Assembly (NCBI GenBank): GCA_021773135.1
Contig: JAJFKP010000010.1
Location: 62,001 to 126,000, forward strand
Length of the DNA stretch: 64,000 bases
Source: Woeseiaceae bacterium
GTDB lineage: Bacteria; Pseudomonadota; Gammaproteobacteria; Steroidobacterales; Woeseiaceae
Direction of reading: 5' to 3'
Below, piece by piece: positions 26,608-34,845 of this stretch; the first letter of the stretch is position 1; each line of letters begins with the position of its first letter. The position numbers and the translations under genes were made by a program. Under the pieces are notes generated by a model. The model made no database searches and was not told where the DNA came from. It saw only the letters and a list, made by a program, of their open reading frames with translations.

Positions 26608-27587
26608 ATAACGACAACCCGTTTCATCAATGGATACGCCTGGAGCAGCCGCGACTGGGTACGCGCGTCGTTTACGCGACGGACGAGTTTTTTGGTGCCA
26701 AAGAGCGCCTCATCGATGCCGACGAACCCGTCTGGATCGAAGACAAATACGATGATCACGGGAAATGGATGGATGGCTGGGAGTCGCGCCGAAAGCGTAC
26801 CGAGGGCCACGATCACTGCGTTGTCCGGCTCGGGATACCTGGCGTAATACACGGCTTCGATATCGACACTCGTTACTTCACCGGCAACTTTCCGCCCGCG
26901 GCGTCAATCGAAGTCTGCCAATGTGATCATGATATTCCGGGCGAGGATGCAATCTGGCGACCTGTCCTGAAGCGCTGCAACCTGGCCGGGGATGCGCACA
27001 ATTATTTTGCTGTCGACGATGGTGAAATCGTTACCCATTTGCGCCTGAACATTTTCCCCGATGGCGGCGTAGCCCGCCTGCGAATATTCGGTCACGTCAG
27101 ACCGGATCCGGGCCTGCTGACCGCCGACGCTTCCCTGGACCTGATCGGCATGCAGAACGGCGGACGTGCACTGTGCTGCAGCGATGAACACTACGGCAGC
27201 ATGCACAACCTCAACCTGCCGGATCTGGGCACACACATGGGTGATGGCTGGGAGACGGCGAGACGACGCGGCCCCGGGAACGACTGGGTAGTCTTTGAGC
27301 TAGGCAAACCCGGCGTGATCGAGGAAATCGAAATCGATACCGCCTATTTCAAAGGTAATTACCCGGATCGGGCAGAGGTGCGTGGGGCGCTGGTAACCAG
27401 AGTCGATGATCTTGCGTCATCGAGCGAGCACTGGCCGGTGATCCTGCCCGTCGCCAAGCTCGATATGGACAAAGTGCACACGTTCAGGAGCGAACTGCAG
27501 GATGCCGGGCAAGTCTCGCACATACGGCTGAACATATTTCCGGACGGCGGCGTCAGCCGTCTGCGCATCAGGGGGAGGAAAACATGA
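26604..27587 (+). CDS. alc: Allantoicase
   Basis: A 327-residue enzyme that hydrolyses allantoate to ureidoglycolate and urea. Two tandem homologous jelly-roll domains are visible. Domain 1 has KWMDGWESRRKR and IDTRYFTGNFPP; domain 2 has THMGDGWETARRRGPGNDW and IDTAYFKGNYPD. Each ends in a near-identical LNIFPDGGV-RLRI repeat (residues about 150-160 and 310-320), a direct internal duplication. It overlaps uraD and allA by ATGA. It implies that urea is released, though no urease genes are seen in the window. Confidence 0.95.
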   Translation: MNNDNPFHQWIRLEQPRLGTRVVYATDEFFGAKERLIDADEPVWIEDKYDDHGKWMDGWESRRKRTEGHDHCVVRLGIPGVIHGFDIDTRYFTGNFPPAASIEVCQCDHDIPGEDAIWRPVLKRCNLAGDAHNYFAVDDGEIVTHLRLNIFPDGGVARLRIFGHVRPDPGLLTADASLDLIGMQNGGRALCCSDEHYGSMHNLNLPDLGTHMGDGWETARRRGPGNDWVVFELGKPGVIEEIEIDTAYFKGNYPDRAEVRGALVTRVDDLASSSEHWPVILPVAKLDMDKVHTFRSELQDAGQVSHIRLNIFPDGGVSRLRIRGRKT

Positions 27588-28087
27588 CCGAGTGGATTCT
27601 GAACTCGACACCACTCACGCCGGCTGCATTCGCCGCATTTGGCGACGTAATACAAACGACAACCGCCAAAAACCAGGCGATGAACGAGGCGCGCTTCGAC
27701 CGCTTCGACGACCTGGCGCTGATCGACGTCGATACGCAAAACGACGGCCACGTGGCAATAAGCATTGCTGAAAGCAAGACCCCCGTGACGTTGCCGTACC
27801 GGTTCAACCTGGTTGAGCGGCATCCACTCGGCAGCCAGGCGTTTATCCCGCTAGGCCATTTTTCTTTCACCGTCGTCGTCGCCCCTGCAGGGGATGGGGT
27901 CGATGTAGAGGACCTCGTGGCGTTTACAACGAACGGCGCGCAGGGGATCAACTATCACCGAGGTACCTGGCACATGCCGCTGATCTCAACCGGTGCCGGA
28001 GAGAAATTCCTGATCGTCGATCGTGCCCCGGGGACCGGTAATTGCGATGAGTTGCTCCTGGGCAGGCAGGTTGTTCTGCATATCTGA
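27584..28087 (+). CDS. allA: Ureidoglycolate lyase
   Basis: A 167-residue cupin-like enzyme that splits ureidoglycolate into glyoxylate and urea. LTPAAFAAFGDVI at the start, the metal-loop region HPLGSQAFIPLG and the C-terminal NYHRGTWHMPLI are characteristic of AllA/DAL3. It is the last gene of the eight-gene purine operon, with an ATGA overlap at its 5' end. The next gene lies convergent 31 bp downstream. Glyoxylate would enter central metabolism by enzymes outside this window. Confidence 0.93.
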   Translation: MTEWILNSTPLTPAAFAAFGDVIQTTTAKNQAMNEARFDRFDDLALIDVDTQNDGHVAISIAESKTPVTLPYRFNLVERHPLGSQAFIPLGHFSFTVVVAPAGDGVDVEDLVAFTTNGAQGINYHRGTWHMPLISTGAGEKFLIVDRAPGTGNCDELLLGRQVVLHI

Positions 28088-28118
28088 GTCGCCCATCGCG
28101 CATGCCGGGCAGACAGGG

Positions 28119-28724
28119 TCAGGCTGCCGGCTTTTTCTTGCGGGCCTCCAGCAGCGCTTCCAGGCGGTCAATCACCGGCCTGATCTCTGCTTTGTTAGTG
28201 CGGAGCTCTTCAATTGACATGCCCGACAACTCGTAAGGCAGCACCAGCCAGTCTGCGGTCTCGTGCACATAGTAGTCGGGTGGCCGGATGGTGCTGTCGG
28301 TCGGGCGGTACCAGACCGTTGCGATGCGAATATCGTGGGGCAGGTTTCTGCGTGACTTTTTGGCCAGCTGATCTATCACGGCCTTGACGCTCGATCCCGT
28401 GCTGTAGGCATCGTCGACAATCAACATCGAGTGCTCCTCACATACGCGCTCGTGCAAATAACGCAGGCCATGGGCACGAATGGAGTCCGCCTTCTTGACC
28501 ATCTTCGAATAACTGGCCTGGCCCCTGTACGAGGTACGTATGGCTATGTGATCTGTCTTGATGCCGAAATGATCGAGCCCTTCCTGGACCGCGATGCCAA
28601 CCGCACTGCCGCCGCGCCACAGCCCGACCAGGAAATCGGGCTTGAATCCGGATGCGTGGATATTGGCGGCGAGCTGGAATGAATCCAGCAGCAAATCGTT
28701 GGCCGCTACAAAAGTCTTTTTCAT
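28119..28724 (-). CDS. Phosphoribosyltransferase (COG2236-type), copy 1
   Basis: A 201-residue type I phosphoribosyltransferase. The PRPP loop is MLIVDDAYSTGSSVKAVI, preceded by the LVGLWRGGSAVGIAVQE loop. It is closely similar to the divergent neighbour at 28813 (shared blocks DHIAIRTS, the PRPP loop and ETADWLVLPYEL), so the pair arose by duplication. The C-terminal KKK tail is extra. Hypoxanthine or xanthine salvage is the likely job given the purine operon next door, but the base cannot be named from sequence. The start at 28724 fits the paralog's N-terminus. Confidence 0.82.
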   Translation of the reverse strand: MKKTFVAANDLLLDSFQLAANIHASGFKPDFLVGLWRGGSAVGIAVQEGLDHFGIKTDHIAIRTSYRGQASYSKMVKKADSIRAHGLRYLHERVCEEHSMLIVDDAYSTGSSVKAVIDQLAKKSRRNLPHDIRIATVWYRPTDSTIRPPDYYVHETADWLVLPYELSGMSIEELRTNKAEIRPVIDRLEALLEARKKKPAA

Positions 28725-28812
28725 CGGGAAGGCCTCTGACGCTTCTTTTTTGGTGGCGATGAGTTTGCGTGTAATATTGCGGACCACATTATAACGACAA
28801 AAAGGCGTCCCG

Positions 28813-29370
28813 ATGGACAAGACCGTGCTCTCCGCACAGGATCTTCTGGAAGACTCGTTTCGGCTGGGCCTCGACGTGCTCGAAAGTGGTTTCGAACCAA
28901 CCCTGATCATCGCAATCTGGCGAGGTGGTACACCGGTCGGGATGGCGGTCCAGGAAGTGCTCGAATACTGTGGCGTCGAGTCCGACCATATTGCGATCAG
29001 GACCTCTTCATACCTGGGCGTCGATGAACGCGGTACGGTGGCCGTGCATGGTCTGAACTACATTATCAAAAAGATATGCCGGGAAGATCGGGTCCTCATC
29101 GTCGACGATGTTTTTGATACCGGCAATACCATTAAGGCTGTCATCGAGGAGATTCGTAACAAAGCCCGGGGCAATACGCCTGTCGATATTCGCGTTGCCG
29201 TGCCGTGGTTCAAGCCCAGTCGCAACGAAACCGACATGGAGCCTGACTTCTTCCTCAAGGAAACGGCCGAATGGCTGGTCTTTCCACATGAGCTCGATGC
29301 GCTCACACAAGACGAGATGCGCGAAGCGAGACCAAAGCTACATGACATCGTCTACCGCGCCACGGCGTGA
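28813..29370 (+). CDS. Phosphoribosyltransferase (COG2236-type), copy 2
   Basis: A 185-residue paralog of the gene at 28119, transcribed divergently from an 88-bp shared gap. It has IIAIWRGGTPVGMAVQEVLE, DHIAIRTSSYLGVDERG and the PRPP motif VLIVDDVFDTGNTIKAVI with both acidic residues. WLVFPHELDAL near the C-terminus matches the paralog. A shorter insert between the DHIAIRTS and PRPP blocks may change base choice. AAAGGCG lies just upstream of the ATG. Probable purine base salvage, converting free base plus PRPP to nucleotide. Confidence 0.82.
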   Translation: MDKTVLSAQDLLEDSFRLGLDVLESGFEPTLIIAIWRGGTPVGMAVQEVLEYCGVESDHIAIRTSSYLGVDERGTVAVHGLNYIIKKICREDRVLIVDDVFDTGNTIKAVIEEIRNKARGNTPVDIRVAVPWFKPSRNETDMEPDFFLKETAEWLVFPHELDALTQDEMREARPKLHDIVYRATA

Positions 29371-29480
29371 GACCCGCGACTGTGCTACGCCGGGCATGGC
29401 AATAATCCGTGTCTGACACGGCTCAGGTGTAAGCCGCCCCAGCACCGTTCCTTACTTGGCGCAGGCCGCAGGCAGGGCCG

Positions 29481-30290
29481 CTAATTCGCGGCATAGCCGT
29501 TCGCCAGATCCGGATTTGCTTCCCTGTCACGACGGAAATCCGCCGGACTTACGCCGAACAGGTTCCTGAAAGCAGCGCTAAATTCGTCGGCGGATTGAAA
29601 ACCGACCATTTCGGCGACGCGAGATACAAAATTCGGATCATCAGACTCTTCGATAAGGAGGTGTCTCGCGAATTTTGCTCTGCGATGGTTCAGAAATTTT
29701 TCGAAATTCATCTGAAATTCGCTGCGCAGGATATACGTCAACTGCTCTGCAGTGCAGCCAAGCGTGTCGGCGACACGAATCAATGTCAGGTCGGGATCGA
29801 GAAAAAGCTGATCGTCGTCCATCAGTTTCGACAGTTCCTTCCTATAGGCCGAAATCTTCCAGACACCGAGGCCCGCCTCGGCATATTTCGGCATTCCATG
29901 ACGGCGCTCTGACAGCCGGCAAATCTCTTCGAGGTCTTCTTCCCTGTGGCTGCTGTAGAATTCGCTGGATGTGAGAATCTTGCCGTCGCGCACAATCAGA
30001 ACAGACGTGCCGTAAAACAATACCGGCTCGTCGGGATCTCCGTGGTCATGCGCGCTGTAGCGATAAGCCACACCGCCGTTGACCGTCACCGGTTCTCCGA
30101 CAGTCTTGTAGAAGAAATTGTCCGTTTCGAAACAGTCATGAAAATAGTCGGCAAGGTCCTTGCCAACACAGGTTTCCATCCAGAATGCGTCGTAGTACGC
30201 CGCACCCTTGTGCATCAGCCCGAGTATTTTTTCTACGTCTTGTTGATTCCATGCGTCGACGTATGCTTCAACGAGTTTGCGCAGGTCCAT
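29481..30290 (-). CDS. NTF2/SnoaL-like domain fused to AraC-type DNA-binding domain
   Basis: A 269-residue fusion. Residues 1-125 are a SnoaL/NTF2 cone fold (start MDLRKLVEAYVDAWNQQDVE, with GTSVLIVRDGKILTSSEFY), a fold that often binds small hydrophobic or polar ligands. Residues about 160-258 are an AraC/XylS double helix-turn-helix: LTLIRVADTLGCTAEQLTYI is the first, and ISRVAEMVGFQSADEFS-like VSRVAEMVGFQSADEFSAAF followed by FRNLFGVSPADFRRDRE the second. The NTF2 domain presumably senses an effector. The target is unknown; the purine and phosphoribosyltransferase genes next door are candidates. Confidence 0.82.
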   Translation of the reverse strand: MDLRKLVEAYVDAWNQQDVEKILGLMHKGAAYYDAFWMETCVGKDLADYFHDCFETDNFFYKTVGEPVTVNGGVAYRYSAHDHGDPDEPVLFYGTSVLIVRDGKILTSSEFYSSHREEDLEEICRLSERRHGMPKYAEAGLGVWKISAYRKELSKLMDDDQLFLDPDLTLIRVADTLGCTAEQLTYILRSEFQMNFEKFLNHRRAKFARHLLIEESDDPNFVSRVAEMVGFQSADEFSAAFRNLFGVSPADFRRDREANPDLANGYAAN

Positions 30291-30391
30291 TCATTGTCCC
30301 GCCCTGAATATTTAATGGTTGCGATTCTAATCAAACTGGCTGGTTGCCACACAGGTATATTCTTGGCGGCGATATATGTGGTCGCCAGAGT

Positions 30392-30955
30392 CTAGAAATT
30401 GAGTCTCCAGGATCGCGTGTCGCTCCGACCCGTGCGACGTTTGCGCATACGTGCATGCAGCGAGGCACGCTTGTCCGTCAGCCATTCCTCGCGCTCCACG
30501 TGAGGGTCTTGTCCGCTCTCTCTGCGCCGCTTTTCCTCAGCCACGCGATATTCAGAAAATTCCTCATAGGACTCAATTTCGTTCTTTAGCTCGCGAAGAA
30601 CCAGTTCCACGTAAATCGCGTCGTCCAGAAAACCCAGCCCCGGAATGTGATCCGGGATGAGGTCTTCCGGATTGCAAAAATAAATGAGGGCGCCTAGTAC
30701 CCGTTTGCGATCGTCAGCCGACAGTTGCCACTCGACGTCACCGATCATGTTGATGACGACTTCGAGTTTCGCTATTCGCTCACCAATAAACTCTGGTAGT
30801 TCGTTGGTTCTGGCATCCTTGACCAGCTGTTTTGCCGCAGCCTCTATGGCTTCATCGTCGTGGCTTTCCTCCATTGCGGATTTGGCCTTGTCAACGATCT
30901 TCTGAAAGTGATCGAGATCCTGGTCGCTTAGCGTAAAAGTTATGTCGAGTGGCAT
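30392..30955 (-). CDS. YkvA/DUF1232 family protein
   Basis: A 187-residue protein with a DUF1232 core in its middle: RVLGALIYFCNPEDLIPDHI followed by GLGFLDDAIYVELVLRELK. This core is a short hydrophobic hairpin ending in the invariant D-x-I-P-D and DD. The N-terminal half is mainly helical and acidic, and the C-terminus is basic. Function is not established for the family. AAGGA about ten bases upstream supports ATG 30955 over the longer frame. It stands alone. Confidence 0.75.
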   Translation of the reverse strand: MPLDITFTLSDQDLDHFQKIVDKAKSAMEESHDDEAIEAAAKQLVKDARTNELPEFIGERIAKLEVVINMIGDVEWQLSADDRKRVLGALIYFCNPEDLIPDHIPGLGFLDDAIYVELVLRELKNEIESYEEFSEYRVAEEKRRRESGQDPHVEREEWLTDKRASLHARMRKRRTGRSDTRSWRLNF

Positions 30956-31158
30956 GACTGGCTGTCCTTGAATGACTGTTTCCAACGGTTGATCGGCTGC
31001 TAGTTACTAGCATTCGCAATTATTCGCCCGGCGCAGATTGTATACCGATCGAGGGTCGCCGGCCATTTGCCCTCCAGACAGGATTCGCGTCGGCGTCCGT
31101 TGCGGCCGCTTCGCCAGACACTCATACTCAGGAAAAGACAGGCCCCGAAATCAGGCAT

Positions 31159-32238
31159 ATGGCACAACAGCCCGACCCATTGGCAAGCATTGCAGAAGAG
31201 ACTCCAGCGCTAAGTGAAGCCGATGCTGTTTCAATCGTGCGCGAGCGATACGGTCTGGACGTGTCCGTCCAGCCGCTGGTCAGTGAGCGTGATCAGAATT
31301 TCGAAATGCAAACCGCAGCTGGCCAACGATACGTCTTTAAAATAGCCAGCAGTGCCGAAGACAGGACGGTCACGCTGTTTCAGATTGAGGCACTGCAGCA
31401 TATCGCCAACTATGTGAAAAAGAACAAGTCCCCCGTAAGGGTGCCGATAGTTCTCCTCGCCAGGAATGGTGAGGCGCATACGATGATCGACGTGAACGGC
31501 AGGTCGCACGTGGCACGTGTTGTCAGTTACGTTGATGGCGTGCCCATCGGGGAACGCGAGCCGTCGCCAGTGCTTTGCCGGAGAATGGGCAGCTACCTCG
31601 CTCACCTCGGCAAAGCACTGCGTGACTTCAGTCATCCCGGCAGCCAGCAGTCACTCCTTTGGGATGTCCAGCAGGCGCTGCAACTTCGCGAACTCGTAAC
31701 CCACATTCCAAAAGATGATGTGCGCGCGGACGTCGTCCGCTCGTTGGATGATTTCGAGCGCTTCGCATGGTCGGAATTACCCGCGCTTCGTCGCCAGGTC
31801 ATACACAGCGATTTTAATCCGGACAACGTACTGACCGACGCAGCAGCGCCGGATGCCGTCGCTGGCGTCATTGATTTCGGCGACATGCTCGCAGCACCAC
31901 TTGTCGCAGACGTCGCCATAGCCGCGTCCTACCTCCGACCAGTTAAAGGTGATCCACTTGCGTTGATTACAGAATTCATAGCCGGTTATACGACCGTCGC
32001 GCCGCTGCAACCGTCCGAGCTTGCAATACTTCACGAACTGATCCGGGCCCGCTTGTGCGCGTCTGTTGTCATACTCTACTGGCGTGCGTCATTCCGTGAC
32101 GCAGATGACCCTTATCTCGGCAAGCTGCTTGATGCCGAGTCATTTGCGGAAACATTCCTGGCGCAGCTAAATATGATTCCACGCGCAAACGCCAGGCAAA
32201 CTTTCGAGCAGGTGTGCGCTTCGATTAATCTGCAATAG
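31159..32238 (+). CDS. Aminoglycoside-phosphotransferase-fold kinase, hydroxylysine-kinase-like
   Basis: A 359-residue APH/choline-kinase fold protein. The ATP lysine sits in RYVFKIASS, the catalytic loop is VIHSDFNPDNVL (H-x-D-x4-N), and the metal Asp lies in AGVIDFGDML. SEADAVSIVRERYGLDVSVQ at the start is typical of hydroxylysine kinase and related amine kinases, which in many bacteria are fused to a class III aminotransferase. Here the kinase stands alone. The substrate, an amino alcohol or hydroxylated amine, is inferred from the family. No partner transaminase is adjacent. Confidence 0.78.
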   Translation: MAQQPDPLASIAEETPALSEADAVSIVRERYGLDVSVQPLVSERDQNFEMQTAAGQRYVFKIASSAEDRTVTLFQIEALQHIANYVKKNKSPVRVPIVLLARNGEAHTMIDVNGRSHVARVVSYVDGVPIGEREPSPVLCRRMGSYLAHLGKALRDFSHPGSQQSLLWDVQQALQLRELVTHIPKDDVRADVVRSLDDFERFAWSELPALRRQVIHSDFNPDNVLTDAAAPDAVAGVIDFGDMLAAPLVADVAIAASYLRPVKGDPLALITEFIAGYTTVAPLQPSELAILHELIRARLCASVVILYWRASFRDADDPYLGKLLDAESFAETFLAQLNMIPRANARQTFEQVCASINLQ

Positions 32239-32409
32239 TGAGCCGCGGTCTGCGGCGACAGCCGCGAAGAGGGCGGCAATCCTGAAATGTGAAAATCTGA
32301 CCATCTGCAGCAATCGCAGTGGCTAAAACCTGCGGAGCAGTTCCGGAATCACCGGATAGCTCCCAGTACCATTGACCATATTCTGGCCACGCTCTGTCGA
32401 ATTACGTCA

Positions 32410-34368
32410 ATGAATCCGCTGGTAATCCTGTCTTTCCTGCTCGCGATCGGCGCCGTCGGTTACCTGTTCCTCGGTGTACGCATGCTCGGCGGCAAGCGTC
32501 AAATTGGCAGCCTGCCCCTGGGCATCACGTTTCTGGTCTTAAGCTACTGGGTAATGGGCGGCGCAATCGAGCAAACGGCAGGCTCGATCGTCGTCTTCAG
32601 CATCGGTCGCTTGAGCCATTTTGTAGGCACGGCGATAATCCCGGTAACGATCTTCATGTGTTTCCGTGAATTTACGGGCAGGGTGAACTCGGCGAGCTTC
32701 GTCATTGCGTTGCTGATCGTTCCGGTGTTGTCGATTATTGTCGCCGCGACCAATTACTGGCACGAGTTCATGTGGTATCTGCCCGCCGTCGGAGAATCCA
32801 TCGAATTCCTGACGCGCCCTGCAGAATTTGGCCCCTGGTTCTATTTTGTTCATGGCCCATACAGCTACGCGCTGCTCGGTGCCAGCCTGCTTACGTTGAT
32901 GATGCACAGCAAGGCAGTTGCCTCGTCACAGCGTCGCAGTCTCCTGGTCCTCGCGGGATCTGCGGCGGCACCAGTAATCGCCGTCATCGCCTACGACCTC
33001 GGACTTGGACCGAACACGGTCTCAACCCTGCCGATCGTGTTTGCCTGCATGCTGCCGATCTATGCGTGGTTGGTAGTCGGCGACGAAAGAATCGGCTTTA
33101 CACCGCTTGCCTACGAAACGGTATTTCAGAACATGCAGGACCCGGTCATCGTAGTCGACGACGAGGAACGAATTATCAGTCTTAATCACGGCGCAGAATT
33201 ATTGCTAAAGAAAGCAGAGGCCGACGTTCTTCGCGAACCCCTCGACAAAGTATTCGGGGCAGACGCTTCCGAGGTTCATGCTGCACTGGCGACCGGCCGG
33301 CCACAGAAAATGCTGACAGCATCGGGACGATTTCTGCACATTCAGGTTACACCTATCGCAACAAATAACGCCATAGCCAGCAACGCGAGTGTCGTAATGT
33401 TTCGCGACGTCAGTGATGTCGAGAAAGCACAAAAAGAGGTCCTGAACAGTGAGCGGCTTCTTCGGACCCTCGTTGATCATTCAGTCAATGGCATCGTCAG
33501 GCTGCGCTGGTTTGATGATGGCAAGGAGCCGGGCGCTCGAAAGCTACGCTGTATATTCGCCAATGCCGCTGCCGGGCGGTACCTGAATACCGACTCACAA
33601 AAGTTAACGAACTCCACGGCGGATAATCTCCTGGAATTTGCCACGACGGGCCTGCCAAAAGACGACGGGATCGCGATGCGTGAAAGCTTTGCGGAGGCCG
33701 CATCCCGTGGTGAGGTTTTCGATACGGAAACGCGTGTGGTATTGGGTGGCAGTGCGAAATGGCTGAGAATGATCGGCGAGCCCGTCGGCGATGACTTTGC
33801 GTTGACGTTCGTCGACGTTACAGACGGCAAGGCGAAAGAAAGAAGAATGGAATCCATTGCCAGCACGGATCCGTTAACCGGCGTCTTGAACCGCCGCGGA
33901 TTCGAACGCGATGCAACGGAGCGATTGACACAAAGCGAAGACGATGCAATCGGTGCGTTACTCTTTATTGACCTGAACAATTTCAAGCAAATCAATGACC
34001 GATATGGCCATGAGATTGGCGATCAGTTACTGATTGTTGCGGCGGAGCGCCTCCAGACGAGTCTGCGGTCCTGCGACATCATCGGGCGCCCTGGAGGCGA
34101 TGAATTTGTAGCCCTGGTGCCAAACGTCAATCCGGAAGTGGCCGAAAACCTGGCGACCCGTCTGGCGGACTCTCTCGAACAGGAATACGTCATCGATGGC
34201 CAGAAACTGCCGTGCACGGCAAGCATCGGCCTGGCGCTCTATCCGGAGCATGCCAGCACGCTGACCGGTCTGCTGCATGCCGCTGACGCGGCGATGTATC
34301 GCGCGAAAGCGCGTAACAGGTCAACGCCACGAGCCGGAGACAGGGACCTGCTGGAAAAAGCGGTCTGA
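32410..34368 (+). CDS. Membrane diguanylate cyclase (7TM sensor, PAS, GGDEF)
   Basis: A 652-residue signalling protein. About seven hydrophobic helices fill residues 1-225 and resemble the histidine-kinase N-terminal 7TM sensor. A PAS domain follows (about 235-340, PVIVVDDEERIISLNHGAE), then a second PAS-like part. The GGDEF domain covers about 480-645: DPLTGVLNRRGFERDA, FIDLNNFKQINDRYGHEIGD and intact GGDEF in GRPGGDEFVAL. RSCD five residues before GGDEF is a product-inhibition I-site. It should make c-di-GMP from two GTP in response to an unknown membrane or redox signal. No EAL domain is present. Confidence 0.92.
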   Translation: MNPLVILSFLLAIGAVGYLFLGVRMLGGKRQIGSLPLGITFLVLSYWVMGGAIEQTAGSIVVFSIGRLSHFVGTAIIPVTIFMCFREFTGRVNSASFVIALLIVPVLSIIVAATNYWHEFMWYLPAVGESIEFLTRPAEFGPWFYFVHGPYSYALLGASLLTLMMHSKAVASSQRRSLLVLAGSAAAPVIAVIAYDLGLGPNTVSTLPIVFACMLPIYAWLVVGDERIGFTPLAYETVFQNMQDPVIVVDDEERIISLNHGAELLLKKAEADVLREPLDKVFGADASEVHAALATGRPQKMLTASGRFLHIQVTPIATNNAIASNASVVMFRDVSDVEKAQKEVLNSERLLRTLVDHSVNGIVRLRWFDDGKEPGARKLRCIFANAAAGRYLNTDSQKLTNSTADNLLEFATTGLPKDDGIAMRESFAEAASRGEVFDTETRVVLGGSAKWLRMIGEPVGDDFALTFVDVTDGKAKERRMESIASTDPLTGVLNRRGFERDATERLTQSEDDAIGALLFIDLNNFKQINDRYGHEIGDQLLIVAAERLQTSLRSCDIIGRPGGDEFVALVPNVNPEVAENLATRLADSLEQEYVIDGQKLPCTASIGLALYPEHASTLTGLLHAADAAMYRAKARNRSTPRAGDRDLLEKAV

Positions 34369-34457
34369 AAACCTCGTGGTGACCCCCTCCTGAACTCATC
34401 GAGTAATAAATTCGCTTGCGGCGCGGTCGTTTAAATATCCGCACAAGAGAATCCGTA

Positions 34458-34655
34458 ATGAAACTCGGCCAGAAACTCGTTTACGCAGCGTTTGTTGCTT
34501 TGTTGATCAGCACCTTTGTTGTGTCCCATCCAATTCGTGGGCACACAGCGGACGCGGCCATCGGTGGCGAATCGCCAGAGGCAGCCAGCACAGGCAGTTT
34601 GCTGTTAAAGCACCTGCTTCAATTGGTCGACGAAGTATTGATCCTGGCCAACTGA
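34458..34655 (+). CDS. Small exported or membrane-anchored peptide, unknown
   Basis: A 65-residue protein starting MKLGQKLVYAAFVALLISTF, a clear hydrophobic export or anchor segment. A short Gly/Ala/Ser-rich linker and an amphipathic helix LLLKHLLQLVDEVLILAN follow. It lies 90 bp after the diguanylate cyclase gene and ahead of a strong terminator, which argues for a real transcript. No family is recognised. It could equally be a chance frame, but the signal-plus-helix build is suggestive. Confidence 0.45.
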   Translation: MKLGQKLVYAAFVALLISTFVVSHPIRGHTADAAIGGESPEAASTGSLLLKHLLQLVDEVLILAN

Positions 34656-34720
34656 TGTACTCCGTGCCCTGATCCGCAATAGATTAAATTCCGGCAATCC
34701 AATCCCCTGCCGGAACTTCG

Positions 34721-34760
34721 GCGCCGACAGATCATGAAAGTGGTCTGCCGGCGCTTTTTT
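34721..34760 (+). terminator. Rho-independent terminator after the small peptide gene
   Basis: Thirteen-base arms GCGCCGACAGATC (34721-34733) and GGTCTGCCGGCGC (34742-34754) pair with one mismatch and one wobble around an 8-base loop, followed by six T (34755-34760). It closes the diguanylate cyclase/small peptide transcript and separates it from the MFS transporter gene. Confidence 0.85.
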
Positions 34761-34845
34761 GTGGCAGTCTCTGCACTGGGTTTCATCAAAATCAGGAATC
34801 TGCGGCACAGTGAACGAAAACAATAAGGGGCCAATCGCACGGATC

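Noticed and set aside
29407-29421. Perfect dyad CCGTGTC-T-GACACGG as an operator
   Set aside because: It lies between the ends of two convergent genes, not near a promoter; a one-base loop also makes it a poor RNA hairpin.
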